Source: Bog-159 sp049511415
GTDB lineage: Bacteria > Acidobacteriota > Terriglobia > Bryobacterales > Bryobacteraceae
Direction of reading: 5' to 3'
Length of the DNA: 55,410 bases
Assembly: GCA_049511415.1 (NCBI GenBank)
Contig: JBEKYC010000049.1
Span: forward strand, 1 to 55,410
The notes under the pieces are model-generated. The model saw only the letters and a list, made by a program, of their open reading frames with translations. It had not been told where the DNA came from and did not search any database. Shown one piece after another: positions 23,592-32,247 of the stretch. Position 1 is the first letter of the stretch, and each line of letters starts with the position of its first letter. The translations under genes were made by a program, and so were the position numbers.

Positions 23592-26012
23592 ATGAACCTC
23601 TGGAAGGATCTGCGTTACGCGCTGCGCACCATGCGCCTGCGGCCTGGATTTGCGGCGACGGCCGTCTTCACACTGGCTCTGGCTATCGGTGGAACCACCG
23701 CCATGTTCACCGTGATTCGCGCCGTGCTGCTGAAACCGTTGCAATACCGCGACCCGGATCGACTGGCACGCATCTCCGGAGGCGCCACGCCGTCACGGTT
23801 TCGAGAGATGCAGGCCGCCGTGCACTCCTTAACCGAAGTCGGCGCCTATGCCGGATGGGAGAATCTCACGCTGTCGGGCGGAGCCGAACCGGAGATATTG
23901 AAAGGCGTCTACGTATCGCACGGCTTCCTGCGGATTCTGGGCGCCGATCCGATGCTCGGGCGCGGCTTTCGTCCGGATGAAGATGCCGCAGGCGGCGCCC
24001 CTGTGGCGATCATCAGCGCCGAGTTGTGGCAGCGCCGCTTTGGGGCCGATCCGCGCATCGTGGGCAGAACCGCGAACCTGTCGGACACGGCCTACACCAT
24101 CATTGGTGTTCTGCCGCCGCATTTCCAGTTTCCGTACGCGGACATGGACGTATGGTTGACGGCGCCCACGGAATGGGCGTCCATACCGCCGAAGCCCCGA
24201 TCCATGAGCCCGTATTTAACCGTTTTCGGCCGCCTGAAAACGGGCGTAAGCCTGGCGCAGGCGGACGCCGAACTGCGCGTGATTCGCCATCAGTATGCCA
24301 CGGCGCATCCGGCCATGCTGGATGCCAAACCGAAATCGCCGGAGGCCATGCCCATGAAGGACAACCTGGTGGCCGACGTGCGCGCCATGCTCTGGATGCT
24401 TTTCGGCGCGGCGGGTTTTGTGCTGCTCATCGCTTGCGCCAATGTCGCCGGGCTGCTGCTGGCGCGCGCCACATCCCGCACCCGGGAATTTGCGGTGCGC
24501 GCGGCGCTGGGGGCGGCGCGCACACGACTAATGCGGCAACTGCTGGCCGAAAGCGTTCTTTTATCGCTCGCGGGTGGACTACTCGGCGTGCTGTTAGCAA
24601 CTTACGCTTTGCGGGCGATTCCCACGATGACCGCTTTCGATCTGCCGCGCGCCGCCGAAATTCACCTGGACTGGGCGGTGCTGGCATTCGCCGCGGCGCT
24701 TTCGCTCGCAACCGGTTTGCTTTTCGGTTTGGCGCCCTCGCTAGGCGCGTCCCGGCCCGATCTGATCGGCGCGCTGCGCACCAGCGGCGCGGCGGCAAAT
24801 CCGGCGGTTCCCAAAGGGATTCTGGCGGGCCTGAACGTGCGCAGCCTGCTGCTGGTGGGACAGGTGGCGCTCTCCATCGTGCTGCTGATCGGCGCGGCGC
24901 TGCTGATGGAAAGTGTCGCCCAAATGCGCGGCGTGAATGTCGGATTCAATTCGGCCAATCTGCTGACGCTGCACGTTTCTCTGCCGCCGGTGCGCTACAA
25001 CACCGACCAGAAGACCACCACGTTCTTTGGCGATCTGGTGGAACGGGTGCGATTACTGCCAGGCGTCCGGGCGGCCACGGCGGCCTGGTACCTGCCGATG
25101 ATGGGCTACGCCGGAACCCCGGTGCAGGACGCCACGAAGCCGGTGCTGCCTCTCAACCAACGGGCCCTGGCGACGCTTATTGTCGTCGCGCCGGATTACT
25201 TTCACACGCTCGGCGTTCCTTTGCGGCGCGGCCGGGAGTTCTCCGCACAAGATACGGCGGACGCGCAGCGCGTGGCGATTATCGATGAAGCGCTGGCGCG
25301 GCGCTTCTGGCCCGCGTATCCCGCCGGCCAAGACCCTATCGGCCAGCGGCTCCTGGTTGGAGGCGTGAACCCCAAAGCCGCGGAGATCGTGGGCATCGCC
25401 GCGGATGTGCACCAGGGGATCGAAACCAGCGCGTGGCCGGAGGCCGTGTACACCGCGTTGCACCAGAACCCGCAAAAATCCATGATGCTGGCCGTGCGCA
25501 CGGCCGGCGGACCGCTCTCGTTGACGCGCGCGGTCAAGGCGCAGGTGCAGGCGCTTGACCCGGATCAGACGGTGGCGGGCGTCCACACCATGGATGAGTT
25601 GGTGGAGGCGCAAGTTGGCGAGCGCCGTCTGCTGACGATGTTGTTAGGTTCGTTCGCCGGAGTGGCGCTGCTGCTGGCCGTGATCGGGATCTACGGCGTG
25701 ATAGCGTATTCCGTGGCGCAACGCACGCAGGAGGTCGGGATACGGCGCGCGTTGGGTGCGCAGCAAAGCGACATTCTGCGGCTGGTCATTCGCCAGGGCC
25801 TGGTGCTGTCTCTGGCGGGAATCGCGATCGGCCTGGCTGGAGCGAGCGCCTTGACGCGCGTGATGAAGACCATGCTCTTCCACGTCAGTGCCACCGATCC
25901 GGCGACTTTCGCCGGCATCGCAGTCCTGTTTCTGCTGGTGGCGCTGGTGGCGAGCTACATTCCGGCGCGGCGGGCCACCCGCATCGATCCCATGGCGGCG
26001 CTGCGGGTGTGA
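23592..26012 (+). CDS. ADOP-family ABC transporter permease (duplicated FtsX/MacB)
   Basis: 806 residues, full length for the acidobacterial duplicated orphan permease family. Order: N-terminal helix (TAVFTLALAIGGTTAMFTVI), MacB periplasmic core (VLLKPLQYRDPDRLARISGG through GVLPPHFQFPYADMDVWLT), FtsX helices (MLFGAAGFVLLIACANVAGL with ATSRTREFAVRAALGAARTR), a central helix (LLLVGQVALSIVLLIGAALL), a second periplasmic core, and the final FtsX block (AQRTQEVGIRRALGAQQSDI; SYIPARRATRIDPMAALRV). It lacks its own ATPase in the window, as is usual for this family. Substrate unknown; macrolide-like efflux or envelope stress functions are extrapolations from MacB. Confidence 0.9.
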   Translation: MNLWKDLRYALRTMRLRPGFAATAVFTLALAIGGTTAMFTVIRAVLLKPLQYRDPDRLARISGGATPSRFREMQAAVHSLTEVGAYAGWENLTLSGGAEPEILKGVYVSHGFLRILGADPMLGRGFRPDEDAAGGAPVAIISAELWQRRFGADPRIVGRTANLSDTAYTIIGVLPPHFQFPYADMDVWLTAPTEWASIPPKPRSMSPYLTVFGRLKTGVSLAQADAELRVIRHQYATAHPAMLDAKPKSPEAMPMKDNLVADVRAMLWMLFGAAGFVLLIACANVAGLLLARATSRTREFAVRAALGAARTRLMRQLLAESVLLSLAGGLLGVLLATYALRAIPTMTAFDLPRAAEIHLDWAVLAFAAALSLATGLLFGLAPSLGASRPDLIGALRTSGAAANPAVPKGILAGLNVRSLLLVGQVALSIVLLIGAALLMESVAQMRGVNVGFNSANLLTLHVSLPPVRYNTDQKTTTFFGDLVERVRLLPGVRAATAAWYLPMMGYAGTPVQDATKPVLPLNQRALATLIVVAPDYFHTLGVPLRRGREFSAQDTADAQRVAIIDEALARRFWPAYPAGQDPIGQRLLVGGVNPKAAEIVGIAADVHQGIETSAWPEAVYTALHQNPQKSMMLAVRTAGGPLSLTRAVKAQVQALDPDQTVAGVHTMDELVEAQVGERRLLTMLLGSFAGVALLLAVIGIYGVIAYSVAQRTQEVGIRRALGAQQSDILRLVIRQGLVLSLAGIAIGLAGASALTRVMKTMLFHVSATDPATFAGIAVLFLLVALVASYIPARRATRIDPMAALRV

Positions 26013-26085
26013 TCGCGCTCCAGCGATTTCTGTCCGTTGTTCAGAAGCTTGGCCGCCACGATATCCGCGGCTGGGCGCTGATTTG

Positions 26086-26229
26086 CGAGTTCGCGGCGGA
26101 GGAGGAGACCAACTTGCGCGAATCCGTCACGCGCCAGAAGCTGCGCTCGCGATGGCTACCTGGACATCCCGCAGGCACCTGGCCTCGGCATCGATGTGGA
26201 TTGGGACACCATCGCGCGCTACCGCATAT
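26086..26229 (+). pseudogene. C-terminal remnant of an enolase-superfamily (mandelate racemase-like) enzyme
   Basis: A frame reading CEFAAEEETNLRESVTRQKL shifts by one base near 26150 into RDGYLDIPQAPGLGIDVDWD and TIARYRI, then stops. The order, a 'CE.....t.l..sl.r..i...dGy..vP..PGLG...d...l.ry' tail, is that of the C-terminal capping segment of MR/MLE-type enzymes. Only the last 48 or so residues survive; the catalytic barrel is gone. Confidence 0.6.
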
Positions 26230-26232
26230 AAT
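26227..26232 (+). promoter_or_regulatory. Probable -10 element (TATAAT) of purS
   Basis: A perfect TATAAT ends nine bases before the purS ATG, so the transcript probably starts within a few bases of the start codon. It overlaps the stop codon of the enolase relic. Confidence 0.5.
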
Positions 26233-26241
26233 CGTAGTCTC

Positions 26242-26487
26242 ATGAAAGCTCGCGTATTTGTTTCGCTGAAGACCACCGTGCTCGATCCGCAAGGCCAGGC
26301 CGTGCGCGCCGCGCTGGCCGGATTGGGCCATACGGCCATCACCAGCGTGCGGCAGGGCAAGTTTTTCGACATCGCCATCGCCGACGGCATGAGCCGCGAG
26401 CAGGCGCGGAAGGACGTGGAGACCATTGCGCACGAGGTGTTGGCCAATCCGGTGATTGAAGAGTATCGCGTGGAGATCGTGGAGTAG
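26242..26487 (+). CDS. purS: Phosphoribosylformylglycinamidine synthase subunit PurS
   Basis: 81 residues, the normal size of PurS. It begins KARVFVSLKTTVLDPQGQAV and continues AALAGLGHTAITSVRQGKFF, AHEVLANPVIEEYRVEIVE, the family's complete order. PurS is the small subunit that, with PurL and PurQ, converts FGAR to FGAM with glutamine and ATP in purine synthesis. In many bacteria it lies beside purQ or purC; here neither is present, and the next gene is an unrelated secreted protein six bases downstream. The longer frame that includes it starts inside the ADOP gene and is not used. Confidence 0.9.
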   Translation: MKARVFVSLKTTVLDPQGQAVRAALAGLGHTAITSVRQGKFFDIAIADGMSREQARKDVETIAHEVLANPVIEEYRVEIVE

Positions 26488-26493
26488 CGCGGG

Positions 26494-28221
26494 ATGACCC
26501 GCCGGGAAATCCTAGCCCTGATCCCTACCGGCGCGTTCGCGCAGATGGCCACCCGCGGCGTCAAACCGCAGCCGCGCGGCAAGCCTTCTGGTCTCCCCTT
26601 TCACGCGCGCTTCACGGATGTGGCCGCGCACGCCGGACTGCGCGAATCGGTCATTTACGGCGGCGTGGATCGGAACCTCTACATCATCGAGCCGATGGGC
26701 AGCGGCATCGCCTTTTTCGACTACGATAATGACGGCTGGCTGGACATCTTCGTGCTCAGCGGCTCGCGGCTGGAGGGAGCGCCCAAAGACGCTACCAACC
26801 GCCTGTACCAGAACAACCGCGACGGCACGTTCCGCGAGGTCACCGCCGCCGCCGGCCTCGCGCGCAGCGGATGGGCCTACGGCGTCACCATCGCGGATTA
26901 CAACAACGATGGCTTCGAGGATATCTTCATTACATATTGGGGCCAGAATGTTTTGTACCGCAACAACGGCGACGGCACGTTCACGGATGTCACCCAGCAG
27001 GCGGGACTATTGGCGCCGGGTGTGCGTTGGGGCGCCGGCTGTACCTGGGTGGATTACGATCGCGACGGCCGCCTGGACCTGTTCGTCTCCAATTACCTGA
27101 GGTTCGACTTCAAGAACGTGCCGCCAGCCGGCCAGGTAGCCAGTTGCAATTGGAAAGGCATTCCGGTGAACTGCGGTCCGCGCGGCCTGCCGCCGGAAAC
27201 GCATCTGCTCTATCACAACAACGGCGACGGCACATTCAAGGACGTGTCGGTGGCCTCCGGCATCGCGGCGGCCAAGGGCAGCTACGGACTCACCGCGGTG
27301 GCAGCGGATTTCGATAACGACGGCTGGCCGGATATCTACGTGGCTTGCGATTCGACGCCTAGCCTGTTCTTCCGCAACAACCGTAACGGCACCTTTTCCG
27401 AGGAAGGCCTAGAGCGCGGCGTGGCCCTGAACGAAGACGGCCTGGAGCAAGCAGGCATGGGGCTGGGCATCGGGGACTTCGACTGCGACGGCTACCTGGA
27501 CGTTTTCAAGACGCACTTCACCGAGGACACGCCGGCGCTCTACCGCAACGACGGCAAAGGCAACTTCACCGACGTGACGCTACGCGCCGGCCTGGGCGTC
27601 GAAACGCGCTATATCAGTTGGGGCGCGGGGATCGTGGATCTGGATAATGACGGCCTGCCGGATTTGTTCTGGGTCACAGGCAGCGTGTATCCGGAGGTGG
27701 AGAAGAAGTATCCGGAGTTTCCGCATCGCACCCCGCGAGTGATTTTTCGCAACTTGGGCCAAGGCAAGTTCGAGGAACTGATCGGCGAGGGCGGTCCGGG
27801 GATTGAGGAGCAGCATTCCAGCCGCGGCGTGGCCTTCGGCGATTTCGATAATGACGGCGATCTGGACATCCTGATCATGAATCAGAATGAGCCGCCCTCG
27901 CTGCTGCGCAACGACGTCAGCGGCGGCTATCACTGGCTGAAGGTGAAGTTGGTGGGAACGAAATCGAACCGCAGCGCCATCGGCGCCACGGTCGTCGCCA
28001 GCTACGGCGGGAAGAAGCAGGCGCAAGCGGTGCAAGCGCAGTCGTCATATCTTTCGGTGCATGACCGGCGTCTGCACTTTGGATTGGGTCCGGCCGATAC
28101 AGCGGACCTGGAGATTTGCTGGCCCAACGGGGCGCGCGAAAGCATCGCGAAGGTCGCTGCCGATCAAGTGATAACCATCAAGGAAGGCGCCGGCGTAATA
28201 AAGCGCGAAAATTTCAGGTAG
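26494..28221 (+). CDS. CRTAC1-family FG-GAP/ASPIC-UnbV protein
   Basis: 575 residues. N-terminus MTRREILALIPTGAFAQM has a twin-arginine-like, weakly hydrophobic leader. Six or more FG-GAP/VCBS units carry calcium-binding DxDNDGxxD loops (FFDYDNDGWLDIFV, IADYNNDGFEDIFI, VDYDRDGRLDLFV, AADFDNDGWPDIYV, GDFDCDGYLDVFK, GDFDNDGDLDILI), each followed by a 'LYRNNGDGTFTDVT' strand. The last 90 residues (YHWLKVKLVGTKSNRSAIGA, then SSYLSVHDRRLHFGLG) are the ASPIC/UnbV domain. The fold is a beta-propeller on the cell surface or in the periplasm. Role unknown; often found with carbohydrate-active genes, as here with the GH27 enzyme 47 bases on. Confidence 0.92.
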   Translation: MTRREILALIPTGAFAQMATRGVKPQPRGKPSGLPFHARFTDVAAHAGLRESVIYGGVDRNLYIIEPMGSGIAFFDYDNDGWLDIFVLSGSRLEGAPKDATNRLYQNNRDGTFREVTAAAGLARSGWAYGVTIADYNNDGFEDIFITYWGQNVLYRNNGDGTFTDVTQQAGLLAPGVRWGAGCTWVDYDRDGRLDLFVSNYLRFDFKNVPPAGQVASCNWKGIPVNCGPRGLPPETHLLYHNNGDGTFKDVSVASGIAAAKGSYGLTAVAADFDNDGWPDIYVACDSTPSLFFRNNRNGTFSEEGLERGVALNEDGLEQAGMGLGIGDFDCDGYLDVFKTHFTEDTPALYRNDGKGNFTDVTLRAGLGVETRYISWGAGIVDLDNDGLPDLFWVTGSVYPEVEKKYPEFPHRTPRVIFRNLGQGKFEELIGEGGPGIEEQHSSRGVAFGDFDNDGDLDILIMNQNEPPSLLRNDVSGGYHWLKVKLVGTKSNRSAIGATVVASYGGKKQAQAVQAQSSYLSVHDRRLHFGLGPADTADLEICWPNGARESIAKVAADQVITIKEGAGVIKRENFR

Positions 28222-28253
28222 CCGTCGCGTACCCCACTGCACCACGCCGGTGA

Positions 28254-28259
28254 CATAAT
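28254..28259 (+). promoter_or_regulatory. Possible -10 element (CATAAT) of the alpha-galactosidase gene
   Basis: CATAAT lies nine bases before the ATG at 28269. A start point seven bases on (about 28266) would leave the ATG at 28260 outside the mRNA and favours 28269 as the start codon. Confidence 0.4.
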
Positions 28260-28268
28260 ATGTGTCTT

Positions 28269-29459
28269 ATGGCCATGAAAGTGACTACCAGCCGCCCTGC
28301 CCTTGGGATTGCGGTGCTCGGTTTCTTCGCCGCCGCGGCTCAGTTGCCAGCGCTAGATAATGGTCTGGCGCGCACCCCGCCCATGGGTTGGAACAGTTGG
28401 AATAAGTTCGCCTGCAACGTGAGCGAAGACCTGATCAAGCAGGTGGCCGACGCCATGGTTTCGAGCGGTATGAAGGACGCCGCCTACCAGTACATCGTGA
28501 TCGACGATTGCTGGCAGGTATCCCGGGATGCCAAGGGAAATATCATCGCGGATGCCAAACACTTCCCCTCCGGCATCAAGTCGCTGGCGGATTACGTGCA
28601 CGCCAAAGGCCTGAAGTTCGGCATCTATTCCGACGCCGGCACCGGAACCTGCCAGAATCGTCCCGGCGGCCGTGGCTATGAATTCCAGGACGCGCGGCAA
28701 TACGCCGAGTGGGGTGTCGATTACCTGAAATACGATTGGTGCAATCACAGCACCCAGGATTCAGCAGCGTCGTACTCCATCATGCGCGACGCGTTGAAGA
28801 AATCCGGCCGCCCCATCGTGTTCAGCCTTTGCGAATGGGGTTCCACGAAGCCGTGGCTGTGGGCGAAGGATGTCGGCAATCTATGGCGCAGCACCGGCGA
28901 CATCATCGACAAATGGGAAGGTTCCGCGAAGTGGGGCGGCCTCGGCGTGGTGCAGATTCTGGATCTGCAGGATGGCCTGCAATCGTACGCCGGACCGGGC
29001 CACTGGAACGATCCCGACATGCTGGAGGTCGGTAACGGCGGCATGAGCAACACCGAATATCGCGCGCACTTCAGCATGTGGTGCCTGCTGGCCGCGCCGC
29101 TCATGGCAGGCAACGACCTCCGCAGTATGACCCCCGAGATTCACGATATCCTCACCAATAAGGAAGTGATCGCCATCGATCAGGACCCGGCCGGCATCGA
29201 GGGCCATCGCGCAAGGAGCAACAACGGCCTGGAAGTCTGGACCAAGGAACTGCAGGATGGCAGCCGCGCGGTCGCCCTGCTGAACCGTACTTCCGCCGAG
29301 GCCAAGATCACCGTGGAGTGGCCCGATATCGGCTATCCCATGCACGTTTCCGCCAAAGTTCACGATCTATGGGAGAAGAAGGACCTCGGCGAGATGACGG
29401 GTAAGTTCACCGCGACCGTGCCCAGCCACGGCGTGGTAATGGTAACCGTTAAGCCGTAA
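28269..29459 (+). CDS. Alpha-galactosidase, glycoside hydrolase family 27
   Basis: 396 residues from the second of three close ATG codons. Signal peptide GIAVLGFFAAAAQLPA. The (beta/alpha)8 barrel carries RTPPMGWNSWNKFACNV, VIDDCWQ, KFGIYSDAGTGTC, the nucleophile Asp in VDYLKYDWCN (residue 156) and the second catalytic Asp in GPGHWNDPDMLEVG (residues 246-250). A C-terminal beta domain (GSRAVALLNRTSAEAKITVE) closes the protein. All family landmarks are present. It should release galactose from alpha-galactosides such as plant oligo- and polysaccharides, outside the inner membrane. It is nine bases before the broken ADOP gene. Confidence 0.93.
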   Translation: MAMKVTTSRPALGIAVLGFFAAAAQLPALDNGLARTPPMGWNSWNKFACNVSEDLIKQVADAMVSSGMKDAAYQYIVIDDCWQVSRDAKGNIIADAKHFPSGIKSLADYVHAKGLKFGIYSDAGTGTCQNRPGGRGYEFQDARQYAEWGVDYLKYDWCNHSTQDSAASYSIMRDALKKSGRPIVFSLCEWGSTKPWLWAKDVGNLWRSTGDIIDKWEGSAKWGGLGVVQILDLQDGLQSYAGPGHWNDPDMLEVGNGGMSNTEYRAHFSMWCLLAAPLMAGNDLRSMTPEIHDILTNKEVIAIDQDPAGIEGHRARSNNGLEVWTKELQDGSRAVALLNRTSAEAKITVEWPDIGYPMHVSAKVHDLWEKKDLGEMTGKFTATVPSHGVVMVTVKP

Positions 29460-29467
29460 GGAGCGCC

Positions 29468-31749
29468 GTGAACGCGCCGGCCGATCTGCGGTTCGCTTGG
29501 CGGACGTGGCGGAAACACCCGATTCCGCCGCTCACCGCCGTGCTGACGCTGGCTCTGGGAGTAGGCGCGAACACCGCCATCTTCAGCGTGATTCACGCGG
29601 TGATGCTGAAGCCGCTGCCCTATCCCCAGCCGGACCGCCTTACGCAAATCTGGTCGGTCGATCTGGACCCCCATTCGGATTTGGGCGCCATGTCGCATCG
29701 CGACAAGCAACTCCTGAACACCAAGGAACTTGACCGTTTGCGCGAGTTGAGCCGCTCGTTCCAGGACGTCGGCTACTACTTCCCGTGGATGAGCAATGCC
29801 AGCGCGCCAGGGCAAGCGGAGCGCGTTCCGGCCGCGGTCGTTTCGCATGGCGTCTTCACCACTCTAGGGGTGAAGCCAGTTCTAGGCCGGGCCTTCACCG
29901 CCGAAGACATGGTCGCCGGCCAGAATCACCTTGTCATCCTCAGCGATGCGTTCTGGCGGCGCCGTTTTCACGCCGATTCCGGAATCGTGGGCAAAACCCT
30001 CACGGTGGATGGATTCCCCTCCACCGTGGTGGGTGTGATGGCGGCCGGTTTCCGTTTGATCGCGCCATCCATCAACGAGCAGCCGGATCTGCTGCAGCCG
30101 GTTTCGCTGGTTATCGGCGGCCACCTTCGCCCTGAGGCGGCATTCGCCTTCGGGCGGTTGCGGCCGGACATTAGTCTCTCCGCGGCACGCGCCGAAATGG
30201 GAGCGCTGGCACGCCAGTTGCCGCCGCACGCTTCCGGTCCGCCCGGCAAACAGGGCCCGCGCGGCATCAACCTGGTTCCGATGGATGACGAAGTGGCCAG
30301 CGGTATCCGGCCCGCGCTCCTGATCCTGTTCGCCGCCGCGGGCTGCGTGCTGCTGATCGCATGTGGCAACATCGCCAGCCTGATGCTGGCGGAGACCGCC
30401 GCGCGCGAACCGGAGCTGGCCCTGCGCACGGCCCTGGGCGCGCGCCGCGGCCGGCTGGCCGGGCAGCTTCTCACCGAATCGATGGCGCTCTCCACAGCGG
30501 GTACGGCGCTGGGGCTGCTGCTCTCGGTTTGGGCCGTGCGGACCATCGTGCACCTCTATCCCGAACGCATTCCGCGCCTGGAGTCGCTCGCTCCCGAACC
30601 GGCCGTGTTCGCCTTCACCGCTCTGCTCGCGATCGTCACGGCCCTGCTGTGCGGAGGTCTGCCCGCCTTGCGGTATTCACGCACGGATCTGCAGCAAGTG
30701 TTGAAGGGGTCTTCCGCGGGAAGCCCGCGCATCTGATGCTCGACCAAAAAGCCTACGCCGGACCCGCGGAGCAGGCCGCCTTCGCCCAGCGCCTGATGGA
30801 GCGCCTGGCCATGCTGCCGGGCGTCGAAGCCACCGGCGCCACCAATTCCCTTCCCCTGGAGTTCAATTTCCTGATGGGCGTCACTATGGGCATTGAAGGT
30901 CACCCGGAGCTAGGCGACGAAACCGAAGCCGATTGCCGCTCCGTTACGCCGGGTTTCCTCGAAACCATGGGCATTCCTCTGGCGGCCGGTCGATACCTGC
31001 GGGCCGCCGACTCCGCCGTGGGCGGCGGCGTCATGGTGAATCAGGCTTTCGTCCGGCGTTATTTTGCCGGCGTCAATCCCATCGGGCGGCACTTGTCTTT
31101 GGGCAAGGAGCCGCGCGCGATCGTGGGTGTGATCCCGGACATCAAGGACCTCAAGCTCAATCGCCAGACGGTCGCCGCGGTTTATGTTCCCTTTGACCGC
31201 CAGCCCACCCAGTTCTTGGACCTGGCCATGCGCACCACCGCCGATCCCAAGTTCCTGGTGAACGCGGTGCGTGCCGAACTCCGCGCCCTTGACCCGAATC
31301 AGCCGCTCGGGAAAGTAACCACCATGGAAGATGTACTGCACAAGGCAGTGGCCAAGCCGCGCTGGTACGCCGTTCTGGTCGGATCTTTCGCGGTACTGGC
31401 GCTGCTGCTGGCCGCGGTGGGGATTTACGGCGCGGCGGCTTATGCGGTCGCGCAGCGCACGCATGAAATCTGCATTCGCATGGCGATCGGGGCCGAACCG
31501 CGAGACGTTTTGCGGATGGTGCTGCGCCGCGGGATGACGCCGTGCTTAGCCGGGGTAGTAATCGGGATGCCGCTGGCCGCCGCGGCGAGCAAGGTGCTGG
31601 TGAGCTTTCTCTATGGAGTCACGCCACTGGATTGGACCACTTATGGCGCCGTGGCGCTGGTGGTTCCGGCAGTGGCATTTGCCGCTGCGTATGTGCCGGC
31701 GCGTCGCGCGACAAGAATCGATCCCATCGCAGCCCTCCGGTGCGAGTAG
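29468..31749 (+). pseudogene. ADOP-family ABC permease inactivated by an internal deletion
   Basis: The first 422 codons carry the N-terminal helix, first periplasmic domain and FtsX block (TAVLTLALGVGANTAIFSVI through LKGSSAGSPRI). Then the frame ends, and another frame, entered near 30720, continues with DQKAYAGPAEQAAFAQRLME through the second periplasmic domain and final FtsX block (ATRIDPIAALRCE). By alignment with the intact permease in this window, about 70 codons are missing at the join. These are the transmembrane helix and the 'LPP.RY' strand before the second periplasmic domain. The deletion also shifted the frame. Both halves are otherwise well preserved. Confidence 0.85.
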
Positions 31750-32082
31750 TTATTGCTTGGAACGTGGCGGCACGTAGTCGGGCGGCAGGGCCGCGCCTTC
31801 CCCGAAGAAATAATCGTCCATTTGCTTCAGCAGGAATTCCTGCGCCTCGCGGGTCCCCAGGTTGAGCCGGTATTCGTTCATGATCATCTTCATGTGCTCA
31901 ACCCACATTTTCCAGGCTTCCTTCGACACGTTTTCGTAGATCTTCTGGCCCAGCGGATGTCCCTCGAAGGGGATTTCGTCCATCCCCTCCATCTCCCGCT
32001 GAAACTTCACGCAGAATACCTTGTGCGCGCCTGCCGGTATCTCCGCACTGACCGGGTTCACCGGCCCACCGCCGCATCCCAT
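31750..32082 (-). CDS. yggX: Fe(2+)-trafficking/oxidative damage protein YggX
   Basis: 110 residues. From residue 21 it follows YggX closely: VFCVKFQREMEGMDEIPFEG, GQKIYENVSKEAWKMWVEHM, and MIMNEYRLNLGTREAQEFL. The Cys near the start of the domain is kept. A 20-residue glycine- and proline-containing N-terminal extension (MGCGGGPVNPVS) is unusual and adds another Cys. YggX family proteins protect iron-sulfur enzymes and handle labile iron. The gene ends at the base after the ADOP pseudogene stop (convergent), and its role fits the Fe-S and haem-rich neighbour operon. Confidence 0.85.
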   Translation of the reverse strand: MGCGGGPVNPVSAEIPAGAHKVFCVKFQREMEGMDEIPFEGHPLGQKIYENVSKEAWKMWVEHMKMIMNEYRLNLGTREAQEFLLKQMDDYFFGEGAALPPDYVPPRSKQ

Positions 32083-32247
32083 TGCTATATCCCTCGTTAT
32101 TCAGGATACTACGCCGGGCGGTCTCGATCGTCCTTTTCCGGCGAGCTGCGCGATTTGCCCCACGAGACGTCGTCGCGCGCCTGGGTCTGGTAACCCAACC
32201 CATCCGATGATCGCTGAAAAGAAAAGCTTTATATTTTGGATATTCAG

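Noticed and set aside
24026..25288. Second plus-strand frame (420 codons) within the ADOP permease gene
   Set aside because: Out of frame with a full-length, well-matched permease; Arg- and Gly-rich without motifs.
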